A DNA stretch of 64,000 nucleotides from Thermosynechococcus vestitus BP-1 (GTDB lineage Bacteria; Cyanobacteriota; Cyanobacteriia; Thermosynechococcales; Thermosynechococcaceae): contig NC_004113.1 in the NCBI RefSeq assembly GCF_000011345.1, positions 2,461,501 to 2,525,500 of the forward strand. Direction: 5' to 3'. Positions 22,901 through 30,461 of the stretch are shown one piece after another. A program made the translations under genes and the position numbers. The notes under the pieces were generated by a model that had not been told where the DNA came from, made no database searches, and saw only the letters and a list, made by a program, of their open reading frames with translations. Position 1 is the first letter of the stretch. Each line of letters begins with the position of its first letter.

Positions 22901-24628
22901 ATCCACTGTGAGATTGGCCCTGGCGCGAATCGCTGGCAACGTCAGTTGATCCACTCGCCCTTGGGCGATCGCCTCCCCCCTGAGACGACCTTGTAAATCT
23001 GGATTCAACTGCCGCAGCGGCATATTCTCGACCTGAGCCTGTAACTGCCACTGACCGGCAGCGGCTTGCCCTTGACCCCGCACACTCCCCCCAAGAACCT
23101 GCATTTGAAACTCAGGAACGAGCAGTTGGGTTGGCGTCAGACGAGCAGTGCCCCGCAGGGGATACTCAGCAGTGGGCAGTTGAAAGATCGCATTGGCCTG
23201 CCAAGCCTCTGGGGTACGCCAATTGCCACGAAAATCCAGTTGCGCAAAACCCTCCCCTAGGGACACGGGCGGAACTACATCATAGCGGCGGGCAATCGCC
23301 TGCAGATTCACCTGCTGCACTTGTGCTTGGCCACGAAACTCCCCTGTGGGCTGTACTCCTACCGTTGCCCGTAGCTCACCCCCCTCCATCAACTGGGCGC
23401 GGACATCCATCAGCCTAACCCCCCCATCAAGGGAGGCCATAAATGGCAGCCTGACCTGTTGCAGTTGCAGTTGATCCACTTGGAGAGGCGTTTGGCTGCG
23501 CAGTTCACCCACAATTTGGGGATTCTCCAGATGCCCCTGCAGGCGGAGGGTGGGAACTTCTACTTGACCCCTCAGGGCAACCGGCGGCGTCATCTGCAAG
23601 GCCCTCAAGGCGGGAACGAGATCAAAGCTCGACACTTGGGCATTGATATTCCAGCCCCTTTCAGGACTCACTGTGCCGACCGCTTGCCAGCGAACGTTCG
23701 CGATCGCCCCGCGCAAATAATGGAGCTTTGCCTGATGGCCCTGCAATTGCACATGGGCTTGCAACGCTTTGATATCCTGGGGTACAAAGGTTGTGCGCAG
23801 GCTACCATCCCGTAACCAAATTTGACCCGTGACTTGGGGTGTTTCTGGCAGAGGAAGGCGAACGCGCAAGTGCCCCTCCAGTTGGCCGCCTTGGACCCGA
23901 ATCGTCTTTGGCAGAATCTCATTACCCAGGGCAAGGGGAATCTTCCTAAAGCGCAAATCCAGTTGTCCCTTTTCTTGGGATGGGTTCCAGTCCCCCTGCA
24001 ATCGCCATTGGCCACCGCCGGCCAGTTGTCCTTCCAGTTGACCAGCAAGGGCAAAATTCTGGCGATCGGGGGTCAGGGTCCATTCCCCCTCAATTTGACG
24101 CAGCAGGTAGGCAGGACGCTGAAAGGGTTGAACCAGCACAGAGCCATCCCGCACCCTCACGCTGATTTGATGCAGTTGCAAGAAGGTTGGGTCCTCCTCT
24201 GGCGGCTTAACTTCAGTGCGCCACCACCGCCCTTGGGCATCCTGAACCACCGTGAGTTGGGGTTGGTGGAGGGTAAGGTCAATATCGAGCTTTTGCCCCG
24301 TCAGGAGCTGCCATGGATTAAAGGCAACCTCAATGCTGTTGATGAGGGCATGATCCAATTCTGGGCTACCCTCCTCCGGCGTGTAACTGGGAACCGCTGA
24401 GGACCCAAAACGTACAACATTGAGCCCGACGTCCTCGACGCTACCAATTTCCACTGGTCGATTGAGGCGCTGTTGCAGTTGTTGGGCGATTTCAGGAGCC
24501 AATTCATAGCGCACAAACCACCAGGTCCGCGTTCCAACGGCGATCGCCCCTAGGGCCACCAAGCCAATCATTCTCCATCCCCACTGACCCAACCGCAGGG
24601 TAGAGGGGGGTTGTGGTTGTTGCGTCAT
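19925..24628 (-). CDS. tamB: TamB-like translocation/assembly or lipid-transfer protein (DUF490)
   Basis: At 1567 residues this is one of the largest genes here. After an N-terminal anchor helix (about 16-36, MIGLVALGAIAVGTRTWWFV) it consists of long beta-rich, AsmA/TamB-like repetitive sequence. The C-terminal 400 residues (with GGQLNLFTTLFVLQRQ and the final GGQVSTSGQGTGFLEFRYRF) form the DUF490/TamB domain. TamB proteins span the periplasm and are implicated in outer-membrane protein assembly and phospholipid transfer; in plants the relative is TIC236. A GGAGG Shine-Dalgarno sits seven bases before the ATG, right where the neighbouring IS element begins. Confidence 0.88.
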   Translation of the reverse strand: MTQQPQPPSTLRLGQWGWRMIGLVALGAIAVGTRTWWFVRYELAPEIAQQLQQRLNRPVEIGSVEDVGLNVVRFGSSAVPSYTPEEGSPELDHALINSIEVAFNPWQLLTGQKLDIDLTLHQPQLTVVQDAQGRWWRTEVKPPEEDPTFLQLHQISVRVRDGSVLVQPFQRPAYLLRQIEGEWTLTPDRQNFALAGQLEGQLAGGGQWRLQGDWNPSQEKGQLDLRFRKIPLALGNEILPKTIRVQGGQLEGHLRVRLPLPETPQVTGQIWLRDGSLRTTFVPQDIKALQAHVQLQGHQAKLHYLRGAIANVRWQAVGTVSPERGWNINAQVSSFDLVPALRALQMTPPVALRGQVEVPTLRLQGHLENPQIVGELRSQTPLQVDQLQLQQVRLPFMASLDGGVRLMDVRAQLMEGGELRATVGVQPTGEFRGQAQVQQVNLQAIARRYDVVPPVSLGEGFAQLDFRGNWRTPEAWQANAIFQLPTAEYPLRGTARLTPTQLLVPEFQMQVLGGSVRGQGQAAAGQWQLQAQVENMPLRQLNPDLQGRLRGEAIAQGRVDQLTLPAIRARANLTVDQTPTGDPLVATVNWDGQQLQVQQATLGAIRAQGTIGVDLAALKPTDIQLGIQARNLSLSRLSTVLKPKLPVALAGTTSFEGQLTGRLNRLQFQGTLLTQGLALNDLRFAPQLTGTVALSQQQGATLNLQGGGDRVAFRLDADGLLHSLLVQRQQAQLIGQRQGEIFDLRLQQFPVESLRLGFPELPRGVILAGVASGELQWQNWTSGQGSLTVERPGLGAWRGDRLQGQFRLRGDRLTIQSGLFEKGQSRYHFTADLQPQQLGAQLTIAQGNLADLTGLATVLGIAQPPARGTAADLGTPTAGEGLPVSLLTQIRRLAEIDMLQSQAALVRRPELLPPLDQLQGIFNGQINLSQTPQSGPVVSFDLKGTNWQWGNYQVEQFLSRGRFAQNRLVLTTLSMLINGGQLNVNGIFGGNQQNAQLRLEQFPMSLVASLLPPGVDVQGKVRAQAVLTGSWQQPILTGEATLAAGRFNQRPLEVANATFRYAQNRLALQAIARLDTSEPLRVTGSVPLIYPLDPQPVVDPQLALDVSVKDDGLSFINLLTDQVQWQQGKGLFQAQLRGTWDAPIVNGVLSLDDAVIKTPAFAEPVTNLSARVRFDRDRLRVDSIQGLFSQGQITMTGVLPIQTPLAAADPDAATPLTASLRRLQVNAGNIYRGTVDGTLVITDTLLSPDLGGSVQLSQGRLDLGAINGFANGNGLATAADSLFEPLVFGNLEINILDALRVTRSPVLNLTATGRLTLNGGLDNLQPDGKIRLTGGQLNLFTTLFVLQRQADNYVLFTPANGLDPELNLTLGATATEVYTPGTVTRLSDVGSVTATRLGTLNTIRITARINGRASQLQTNLPAVLDLSSTPSRSTTELLALMGGGSIADLNQVRGEAVVASLAGSALFNNLQALIDQATGNRTSFRMFPAVVPPDRQAQSQALTLALGAELGFQVNRFTSVSLLQLLTAPNDPTRFNLGFQVTEQIRLGGQVSTSGQGTGFLEFRYRF

Positions 24629-24701
24629 CTTTACCTCCGAGAGGCCCCTTCCTTTAGGGAGGGGAGGGATAGGAGCGGCAGTCTGTGACTGCCAAGTATA
24701 G

Positions 24702-24731
24702 TTGTGTTACTCACAGAATAATCGCTATAAT
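24702..24731 (+). promoter_or_regulatory. Promoter of tnpB (first element)
   Basis: TTGTGT and TATAAT are 18 bases apart. The -10 lies only seven bases before the ATG, so the transcript would have almost no leader, which may keep expression low. Confidence 0.5.
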
Positions 24732-24738
24732 TTAAAGC

Positions 24739-25911
24739 ATGCAAAAGGCTTTCAGTTACCGCTTCTACCCAACGACCGAGCAGGAATCCCTGCTTCGGAG
24801 AACATTGGGCTGTGTTCGGTTGGTTTATAACCGAGCACTGGCAGCCAGAACAGAAGCCTGGTATGAACGAAAAGAGAGACTTGACTACGTTCAAACCTCT
24901 GCCTTGCTTACTCAGTGGAAGAAGCAAGATGACCTTCAGTTTTTGAATGAGGTTAGCTGTGTTCCCTTGCAGCAGGCATTGAGACATCTGCAATCTGCTT
25001 TCACTAACTTTTTTGCAGGTCGGGCAAAATATCCCAACTTCAAAAAGAAACGCAATGGCGGTAGCGCAGAATTCACCAAGTCTGCTTTTAGGTGGAAAGA
25101 CGGAAAAGTATTCTTGGCAAAGTGCAACGAACCGCCGAATATTCTCTGGTCGAGACGGCTTCCAGATGGTGTTGAACCATCCACGGTGACCATCAGGCTT
25201 AACCCTGCTGGACAGTGGTACATCAGTCTGAGGTTTGATGACCCCAGAGATTTGACACTGCAGCCCGTCGACCCGTCGGTTGGTTTGGACGTAGGGATGA
25301 GCAGTCTCATTACCCTGAGTACAGGGGAAAAGATTGCCAACCCCAAGCACTTTAACCGCTACTACAAACGACTCCGTAAGGCGCAGCGGTCTTTGAGTCG
25401 CAAACAAAAAGGCTCTCGCAATTGGGATAAGGCGCGGTTGAAAGTTGCCAAGATTCACCAGAAAATCTCTGATTCCAGAAAAGACCATTTGCACCAGTTG
25501 ACGACTCGATTGATACGTGAAAACCAAACGATCATAATCGAGTCGTTGGCTGTGAAGAATATGGTCAAGAACCGTCAGCTTGCCCGATCCATCAGTGATG
25601 CTGGATGGGGTGAACTGGTACGGCAATTGGAATACAAGGCCCAGTGGTATGGTCGGACACTGGTGAAGATTGACCGATGGTTTCCCAGTTCTAAACGCTG
25701 TGGACAGTGTGGTCACATTGTTGAGCGGTTGCCATTGAGCGTCCGAGAATGGGACTGTCCTAAGTGTGGGGCGCACCATGATCGGGATATAAATGCCGCT
25801 GGGAATATTTTGGCCGTGGGACACACGGTTACAGTCTGTGGAGCGGGTGTAAGACCTGATAGACATACGTCTGGAGGGCAACTGCGAAGAAACAGAAAGT
25901 CTCAAAAGTGA
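24739..25911 (+). CDS. tnpB: TnpB RNA-guided nuclease-type protein (first copy)
   Basis: The 390-residue protein is full length and shows the complete RuvC set: Asp184 in VGLDVG, Glu268 in IIIESL and Asp350 in HDRDINAAGN. The zinc ribbon cysteines are at 321/324 and 340/343. The N-terminal RYRFYPT-like motif appears as SYRFYPTTEQ. Family members use an RNA read from the right end of the element to cleave DNA next to a short target motif, restoring the element at vacated sites. This copy has no tnpA partner. Codon use looks less HIP1-rich than in its neighbours. It has all catalytic residues, so it may still be active. Confidence 0.93.
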   Translation: MQKAFSYRFYPTTEQESLLRRTLGCVRLVYNRALAARTEAWYERKERLDYVQTSALLTQWKKQDDLQFLNEVSCVPLQQALRHLQSAFTNFFAGRAKYPNFKKKRNGGSAEFTKSAFRWKDGKVFLAKCNEPPNILWSRRLPDGVEPSTVTIRLNPAGQWYISLRFDDPRDLTLQPVDPSVGLDVGMSSLITLSTGEKIANPKHFNRYYKRLRKAQRSLSRKQKGSRNWDKARLKVAKIHQKISDSRKDHLHQLTTRLIRENQTIIIESLAVKNMVKNRQLARSISDAGWGELVRQLEYKAQWYGRTLVKIDRWFPSSKRCGQCGHIVERLPLSVREWDCPKCGAHHDRDINAAGNILAVGHTVTVCGAGVRPDRHTSGGQLRRNRKSQK

Positions 25912-25951
25912 TTTTGGGAATCCCCCTGCTTTAGCGGGGGGAGGATGTCAA
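25760..25951 (+). ncRNA. Candidate omega/reRNA scaffold of the first TnpB element
   Basis: In characterised TnpB systems the guide RNA covers the 3' end of tnpB and the right-end hairpin and continues into flanking DNA, which becomes the guide. Here the hairpin at 25922-25941 and the terminal TCAA at 25948-25951 are in place; the guide would begin at 25952 (CGTTCCTGTGTCTTG). The 5' limit is guessed. This is inference from family architecture. Confidence 0.4.
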
Positions 25952-25958
25952 CGTTCCT

Positions 25959-26954
25959 GTGTCTTGTCCACTCATTGCCTACACAACTCTTGTGGCCGCT
26001 GCTCTCCTTGATTTTGCCCTTGGGGACCCCTGGGGCTGGCCACATCCCGTACGCTGGATGGGAGCCTATATCCAATGCCTGAGCAAGCGGTTGAACTATG
26101 GCCAAGGCTGGCCAGTGTGGGCGCAGCGGATAGGGGGGGCAGTTCTGAGCTTGAGCTTAATCGTAGGTTCAGGCCTCATCAGTTGGGGCTTAGTGGCAGT
26201 GGGAATGGCAATTTCACCCGTGGTGGGTTGGGGGATTGCAGTCGTCGGTACCGCCAGCGGCTTTGCCGGCCGTAGTCTGCAGGATGCCGCAGCAGAGGTA
26301 TTAGCCCCCTTAGCAACGGGGAATGTTACAGGGGCACGGCAGGCCTTAGCCAAATATGTCGGGCGTGAGACTTCCCACCTAGAGCCAGCCGAGATACTGC
26401 GCGCCCTACTGGAAACTGTTAGTGAAAATGCCACCGACGGCATGATGGCACCGCTTTTTTATGGAGCGATCGCCACCCTTATCGTGCCGCAAGGGAGCCC
26501 CTTGCCGCTGGTCATGGCCTATAAAGCCGCCAGCACCTTGGACTCGATGATCGGCTACCGTGAGCCACCCTACACCCATTGGGGCTGGTTTGCCGCCAAA
26601 ACTGAAGATGTCCTCACATGGTTGCCCTGTCGGTTGTTGGTCTTTCTCGTTGCTCTCTGCTCCGGGCAGTGGCAGCGAGTGTGGCAGTGGTGTTGCCGTG
26701 ATGCTCCTAAGGACCCTAGCCCCAATTCAGGGTGGAGTGAGTGTGCCTATGCAGCCGCTTTGGGGGTACGTCTGGGGGGCACGAATATCTATCGCGGCAC
26801 GGTGAAGGTGAAACCCTTTTTAGGAGAACCGTTGCACTCCCTTGACCAAAAAACGATCCAGTCTGCGCTTGACCTTAGCCGCCAGATTTATCTCATGGCC
26901 TTAGGATTGACAGGAATACTTTTATTAATTTCTTGCAAATTGTTTTCTATTTAG
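25959..26954 (+). CDS. cobD: Adenosylcobinamide-phosphate synthase CbiB/CobD
   Basis: This 331-residue integral membrane protein attaches aminopropanol (phosphate) to adenosylcobyric acid in cobalamin synthesis. Signatures are LLDFALGDPWGWPHPVRWMG near the start, the VGRET block, the SENATDGMMAPLFYG core, YKAASTLDSMIGYR and LGGTNIYRG. It begins at a GTG only eight bases after the transposon's right end. The nearest Shine-Dalgarno-like sequence (GGGGGGAGG) belongs to that transposon end and sits about 14 bases upstream. No cobalamin riboswitch is visible before it. Confidence 0.93.
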   Translation: MSCPLIAYTTLVAAALLDFALGDPWGWPHPVRWMGAYIQCLSKRLNYGQGWPVWAQRIGGAVLSLSLIVGSGLISWGLVAVGMAISPVVGWGIAVVGTASGFAGRSLQDAAAEVLAPLATGNVTGARQALAKYVGRETSHLEPAEILRALLETVSENATDGMMAPLFYGAIATLIVPQGSPLPLVMAYKAASTLDSMIGYREPPYTHWGWFAAKTEDVLTWLPCRLLVFLVALCSGQWQRVWQWCCRDAPKDPSPNSGWSECAYAAALGVRLGGTNIYRGTVKVKPFLGEPLHSLDQKTIQSALDLSRQIYLMALGLTGILLLISCKLFSI

Positions 26955-27174
26955 AAATCTAACTAATTAGCAATGTAGCTAAGGCGTTCTACTGTAAATT
27001 GGGCACGCTAAAGCAAAAAACCGCCGGTAACTATGGTTATGGTTCAGCCCTCTCCTCTGCAAAATCAGACACTGGCTGCTTTCTCCCTCTCCATGGCGAT
27101 CGCCCGCTGGAGATTCTTTTTAACTACAGTGCCCAAGGGCTACTGCTGATTGGTGTTTCTCCCACCCGCCCCAA

Positions 27175-27505
27175 TATCAAGTCATTAGTATCAACGGCAT
27201 TGACCAGGAGCTATTGGGGCATTCCTTCTCCGTGGCCTCACTGCTTCAGGATGAAGCACCGCTCACATTGCTGTGATCATTGTTGGCAACGTTGGCAACA
27301 GCAAATGTCTCTGCAAGGTCGGCACCGGGAACTCTGCTTCACCATGGTTCCCCTCAGAAAGCCATTATTCATTTAGGCAATGGCTTAGAGATTCCTACCG
27401 TCACCGAAGGTGTAGAAACTTGGGGTCAAGGACAACTCCGCCAACATCTTGGCTGTAAGGCGATTCAAGCCCACCTGCTCATAGAGCCACTTCCCTACTC
27501 CCAAG
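27175..27505 (+). pseudogene. Decayed fragments: PDZ-like piece and EAL-domain C-terminus
   Basis: The 730-base gap after cobD holds no intact gene. At 27175-27276 one frame reads YQVISINGIDQELLG, resembling the PDZ part of an S41-type protease. In another frame, from about 27358 to 27505, AIIHLGNGLEIPTVTEGVET continues to GCKAIQAHLLIEPLP, which matches the end of EAL phosphodiesterase domains (compare EGVET and IQGYLFSKPLP). Neither has a plausible start or catalytic core, and the frames are broken. The EAL call is firm; the PDZ call is weak. Both look like remnants of deleted genes. Confidence 0.6.
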
Positions 27506-27686
27506 TATCCACTGGTCAATTCCTCCACTCAATGGCTTCAAGGGTCACCGCCCTTGGTGATGAGCATCATCAGTTGGGGGTGAGAAACACCACCGGTGCT
27601 CTTAGTCAGCCCATCTAAGATTAAGAGTATTCACTCCGGAGGGGCCAGACAAAACCGTTCTCTCCACCCACACAAAGGACACCCAA

Positions 27687-28169
27687 ATGCTAAATCAGAA
27701 AGGCTTACTTCTCGCTTGCCTCGCCGTTGCCCTCAGCCCCGCTGTGAGCCGTGCTGTACCTCTCGCTTCCACCCAGACCCTGCAATCGCAACGCCCAAGT
27801 AATAATGGGGAATTGAAAACCCCAAGCAATCTACAGGTGCACCCTACCATCATCGGAAAGATTACTAAATCCCATTCCATCTCCTGCAATGAGATTGTGA
27901 TTAATGCCACACTGCATCCTCCCGGCGGCTTTCCAGTAGGAGGTGCTACCGCTACTTTGTCACCTGCTGGTCGCAATGGTTGTAGTTACAAAATTATGGT
28001 TCCACCAGAGCTACTCGGCAAGCAGGTTCATCTGTGGGGAACGTTTAAGAGCTCTTCACCCCTGTTGTCAATTCAACCCGTCGGCTGGCAAAGTCCTATC
28101 TCTGTGCCTCAACAGTTAGGCATTTCCCAAAGCTACGACTTTGTTGCTATGGAAACAGTCATTCATTAA
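27687..28169 (+). CDS. Small exported hypothetical protein
   Basis: This is an unrecognised 160-residue protein. It has a signal peptide (MLNQKGLLLACLAVALSPAV, cleavage likely near SRA-VP) and a beta-rich body with two central cysteines (in SISCNEI and NGCSYKI) that could form a disulphide. The pattern of a short domain with HPTIIGKI and the repeated glycine-proline turns suggests a small periplasmic or secreted domain. It has few HIP1 sites and follows a region of decayed genes, so it may be accessory. Confidence 0.6.
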   Translation: MLNQKGLLLACLAVALSPAVSRAVPLASTQTLQSQRPSNNGELKTPSNLQVHPTIIGKITKSHSISCNEIVINATLHPPGGFPVGGATATLSPAGRNGCSYKIMVPPELLGKQVHLWGTFKSSSPLLSIQPVGWQSPISVPQQLGISQSYDFVAMETVIH

Positions 28170-28198
28170 GCCTAAATAAAGGAATTCTGAGAGCGCCA

Positions 28199-28396
28199 CT
28201 AGGGCTGACTCGCTTCTAGCCAATCAAAGATGCGGTCCAGCTGCTCAAGGCTCACCAAGCCATACTGCCAAAGAACAACCGGCAACAGATTCACCTGCTC
28301 ATCGCAGTGCTTGAGGCCAAGGTCAATGGCAGCGGTGGGCAGTGCCATCTCCCGCTGTAGGAAGTCAATGAGTCGTGTCCAACGTGGCGTTTTCAT
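28199..28396 (-). CDS. DUF2949-type small protein
   Basis: Starting at the ATG at 28396 the protein has 65 residues: MKTPRWTRLIDFLQRE, then SLG-like helix LPTAAIDLGLKH and a C-terminal VVLWQYGLVSLEQLDRIFDW. This all-helical small protein fits the DUF2949 family found widely in cyanobacteria, whose function is unknown. An 18-base longer reading frame exists upstream but lacks support. Confidence 0.7.
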   Translation of the reverse strand: MKTPRWTRLIDFLQREMALPTAAIDLGLKHCDEQVNLLPVVLWQYGLVSLEQLDRIFDWLEASQP

Positions 28397-28714
28397 GATT
28401 CCTATAACTACCACACCTTACCCTCTATCCTAGGGATTAATCTGAGAAAACGCAACATTTCGTTACAAAACCACAGACAATGAAATAATCAGCCTGCTAT
28501 TTGGTATGATGCCTGCTATTTTCGGCGACACTTTCCCCGGAAACTTCCCCCAGCAGAGGGAATTTCTAGAGGCAAAGGCTCCATCATTCGTCTTGGGCAA
28601 CACATTCTAAGTAAAGAGACTCAACCGTAGCTCGTTATACTAAAGTCTGATAGGGGCTGTTCAAGCTCAGCCTAGAGAGAACAGCGACCTATTAGTTGTT
28701 TCAAGGATGTGTTC
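28397..28714. other. Divergent intergenic region before the desaturase
   Basis: This 318-base gap separates the DUF2949 gene from the desaturase. It has a TATACT at 28636-28641 in the forward direction as a possible -10, without a convincing -35. It also contains two copies of TGCCTGCTATTT-like sequence near 28491-28516. I see no RNA gene or ORF in it. Cold-responsive leaders are known for some desaturase genes, but nothing specific can be shown here. Confidence 0.4.
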
Positions 28715-29548
28715 ATGACCCAAGCGACCGTTGCCAAACCCCCCATTGCCTGGCCTACGGCGACCTTTATTATTTTTGTCCACCTCGGTGCTCTTCTTGC
28801 TTTTTTACCCAGCATGTTTAGCTGGCAGGCAGTTCTGCTGGCCCTTGTGCTCCACTGGTTGACCGCTGGCATTGGTATTACCTTGGGTTGGCACCGTCTG
28901 GTCTCCCATCGTAGCTTCCAGGTCCCTAAATGGCTGGAGTATTTCCTGGTCTTTTGCGGCACGCTCTCAATGCAAGGGGGGCCGATTTGGTGGGTGGGGC
29001 TGCACCGCCATCACCATCTGTACTCCGATCAACCGAATGATCACCACGATTCCCGTAAGGGCTTTTGGTGGAGCCATATTGAATGGATGTTTCATGAGGT
29101 GCCGGCGGAGGCAGAAATTCCCCGTTTCACCAAGGATATTGCTGATGACCCCGTCTATCGGTTTCTTGACAGGTACTTTCTTCCCATTCAGGTGGTCTTG
29201 GCGATTGTCCTTTATCTTTGGGGGGGCTGGCCATTTGTGGTTTGGGGAATTTTTGTGCGGCTGGTAACAGTCTATCACACCACTTGGCTTGTCAACAGTG
29301 CCACCCATACCTTTGGCTATCGCACCTTTGAAACCACGGATCACTCAACAAATTGCTGGTGGGTAGCTCTGTTAACCTTTGGTGAGGGCTGGCACAATAA
29401 TCACCACGCCTATCAATACTCGGCACGCCATGGTTTGCAGTGGTGGGAATTGGATCTGACGTGGCTCACCATTCGCTTCTTGCAATTGCTGGGCTTGGCC
29501 AAGAAGGTACGGTTGGTGGAGGCACCGGCAGCCTCTTGCCAAGATTAG
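28715..29548 (+). CDS. desC: Delta-9-type acyl-lipid fatty acid desaturase
   Basis: The enzyme introduces the first double bond (delta-9) into membrane-lipid acyl chains. The 277-residue membrane protein has all three histidine boxes that bind the di-iron centre: HRLVSH, HRHHH and HNNHH, with hydrophobic segments between them. The ATG at 28715 follows an AAGGAT Shine-Dalgarno; an in-frame GTG lies six bases earlier. The 3' neighbour starts six bases after its stop and may be co-transcribed. Chain specificity cannot be read from sequence. Confidence 0.93.
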   Translation: MTQATVAKPPIAWPTATFIIFVHLGALLAFLPSMFSWQAVLLALVLHWLTAGIGITLGWHRLVSHRSFQVPKWLEYFLVFCGTLSMQGGPIWWVGLHRHHHLYSDQPNDHHDSRKGFWWSHIEWMFHEVPAEAEIPRFTKDIADDPVYRFLDRYFLPIQVVLAIVLYLWGGWPFVVWGIFVRLVTVYHTTWLVNSATHTFGYRTFETTDHSTNCWWVALLTFGEGWHNNHHAYQYSARHGLQWWELDLTWLTIRFLQLLGLAKKVRLVEAPAASCQD

Positions 29549-29554
29549 CGGGCA

Positions 29555-30421
29555 ATGCGGGTTCTTATTCTCGGTTGTGGTTATACAGGAACTTGGTTGG
29601 CGCGATCGCTCCACGCCCAAGGCATTGATGTGGTCATGACCAACCGTCGGGGGGAGCCGCCGCCAGAACTCAGCACCCTTCCCTGTTTTCCCTTTAAATG
29701 GGAGCAGCAGGGGGAGCAACTTCCCTTAGCACCAGCTGCCCTTGAGGGGGTAACCCACGTCCTTAATGGTATTCCCCCCGATCGCCAAGGGGAGGATGCG
29801 GTTGCGCTAGCACTGTTGCCTCAGTTAGAAAAACTGAATCTGCATTGGTTTGGCTATCTTTCGACAACGGGGGTCTATGGCGATCGCCAAGGGGGCTGGG
29901 TAGATGAAACGACACCCGTCAATCCCCAAAATTTGCGTTCACAACACCGCGTCAGGATTGAGCAAGTCTTTCTTAACGCCAATTTGCCTACCCACATTTT
30001 TCGCCTCCCCGGCATCTATGGCCCCGGAGAAGGGCGTAATCCTATCGCTCGTATTCTCAAGGGCGATGTTCAACTCATTGATAAGCCGGGGCACTACTTT
30101 TGCCGTATCCATGTGGCAGATATTGTCCAAACCCTTGAGCGATCGCTGGCACAGCCTACCCCACAGGAAATCTATAACCTGAGTGATGATCAACCCTCAG
30201 AGTCGCTCCCTGTGCTACTTGAGGCCTATCGTCTTTTGGGTCGTCCAGCACCACCAGCAATACCCTTGGAGGCAGCCAATCTGAGTCCAATGGCTCAATC
30301 TTTTTGGCGTGAATCCCGCCGAGTGCGCAATGACAAAATCAAGCAGGCCTTAGGGGTGCAACTCCGCTATCCCTCCTACCGCGAGGGGCTACGAGCGATC
30401 GCTCGTGAATTGGGTCTTTGA
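29555..30421 (+). CDS. NAD(P)-dependent epimerase/dehydratase-like protein (YeeZ type)
   Basis: This 288-residue atypical short-chain dehydrogenase opens with the nucleotide-binding MRVLILGCGYTGTWLA. It has the LSTTGVYGDRQGGWVDE block, where the usual catalytic Tyr-x3-Lys is replaced by a region reading SQHRVRIEQ, and the RLPGIYGPGEGRNPI segment. This matches the SDR family that includes YeeZ, whose substrate is unknown. The apparent loss of the Tyr-x3-Lys motif suggests it may bind rather than oxidise. It sits six bases after the desaturase and converges on ftsZ. Confidence 0.78.
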   Translation: MRVLILGCGYTGTWLARSLHAQGIDVVMTNRRGEPPPELSTLPCFPFKWEQQGEQLPLAPAALEGVTHVLNGIPPDRQGEDAVALALLPQLEKLNLHWFGYLSTTGVYGDRQGGWVDETTPVNPQNLRSQHRVRIEQVFLNANLPTHIFRLPGIYGPGEGRNPIARILKGDVQLIDKPGHYFCRIHVADIVQTLERSLAQPTPQEIYNLSDDQPSESLPVLLEAYRLLGRPAPPAIPLEAANLSPMAQSFWRESRRVRNDKIKQALGVQLRYPSYREGLRAIARELGL

Positions 30422-30461
30422 GGTCAACTGCCCCCGGCTGCAGGAGGGATGCCTGGCATAC

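Larger units (their letters stand above)
24635..25951 (+). mobile_element. Standalone-TnpB element of the IS200/IS605 superfamily
   Basis: The element holds only a tnpB gene. Its left end has a hairpin CCCCTTCC-TTTAG-GGAGGGG (24645-24663) and its right end a hairpin CCCCCTGC-TTTA-GCGGGGGG (25922-25941) followed by GAGGATGTCAA. Ending on TCAA matches the right-end cleavage sequence of IS608-like elements, and a TTAC lies directly left at 24631-24634. Mobility would need TnpA from elsewhere. The left boundary is uncertain by about 10 bases. It fills the gap between tamB and cobD. Confidence 0.75.

Noticed and set aside
24631-25905. Long open frame (424 codons) antisense to the first tnpB
   Set aside because: It mirrors tnpB codon structure, matches no family by eye, and tnpB has all catalytic motifs on the other strand.
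25912-25958. Possible cobalamin riboswitch before cobD
   Set aside because: The sequence is the transposon's right end, and no B12-box-like conserved core is visible.
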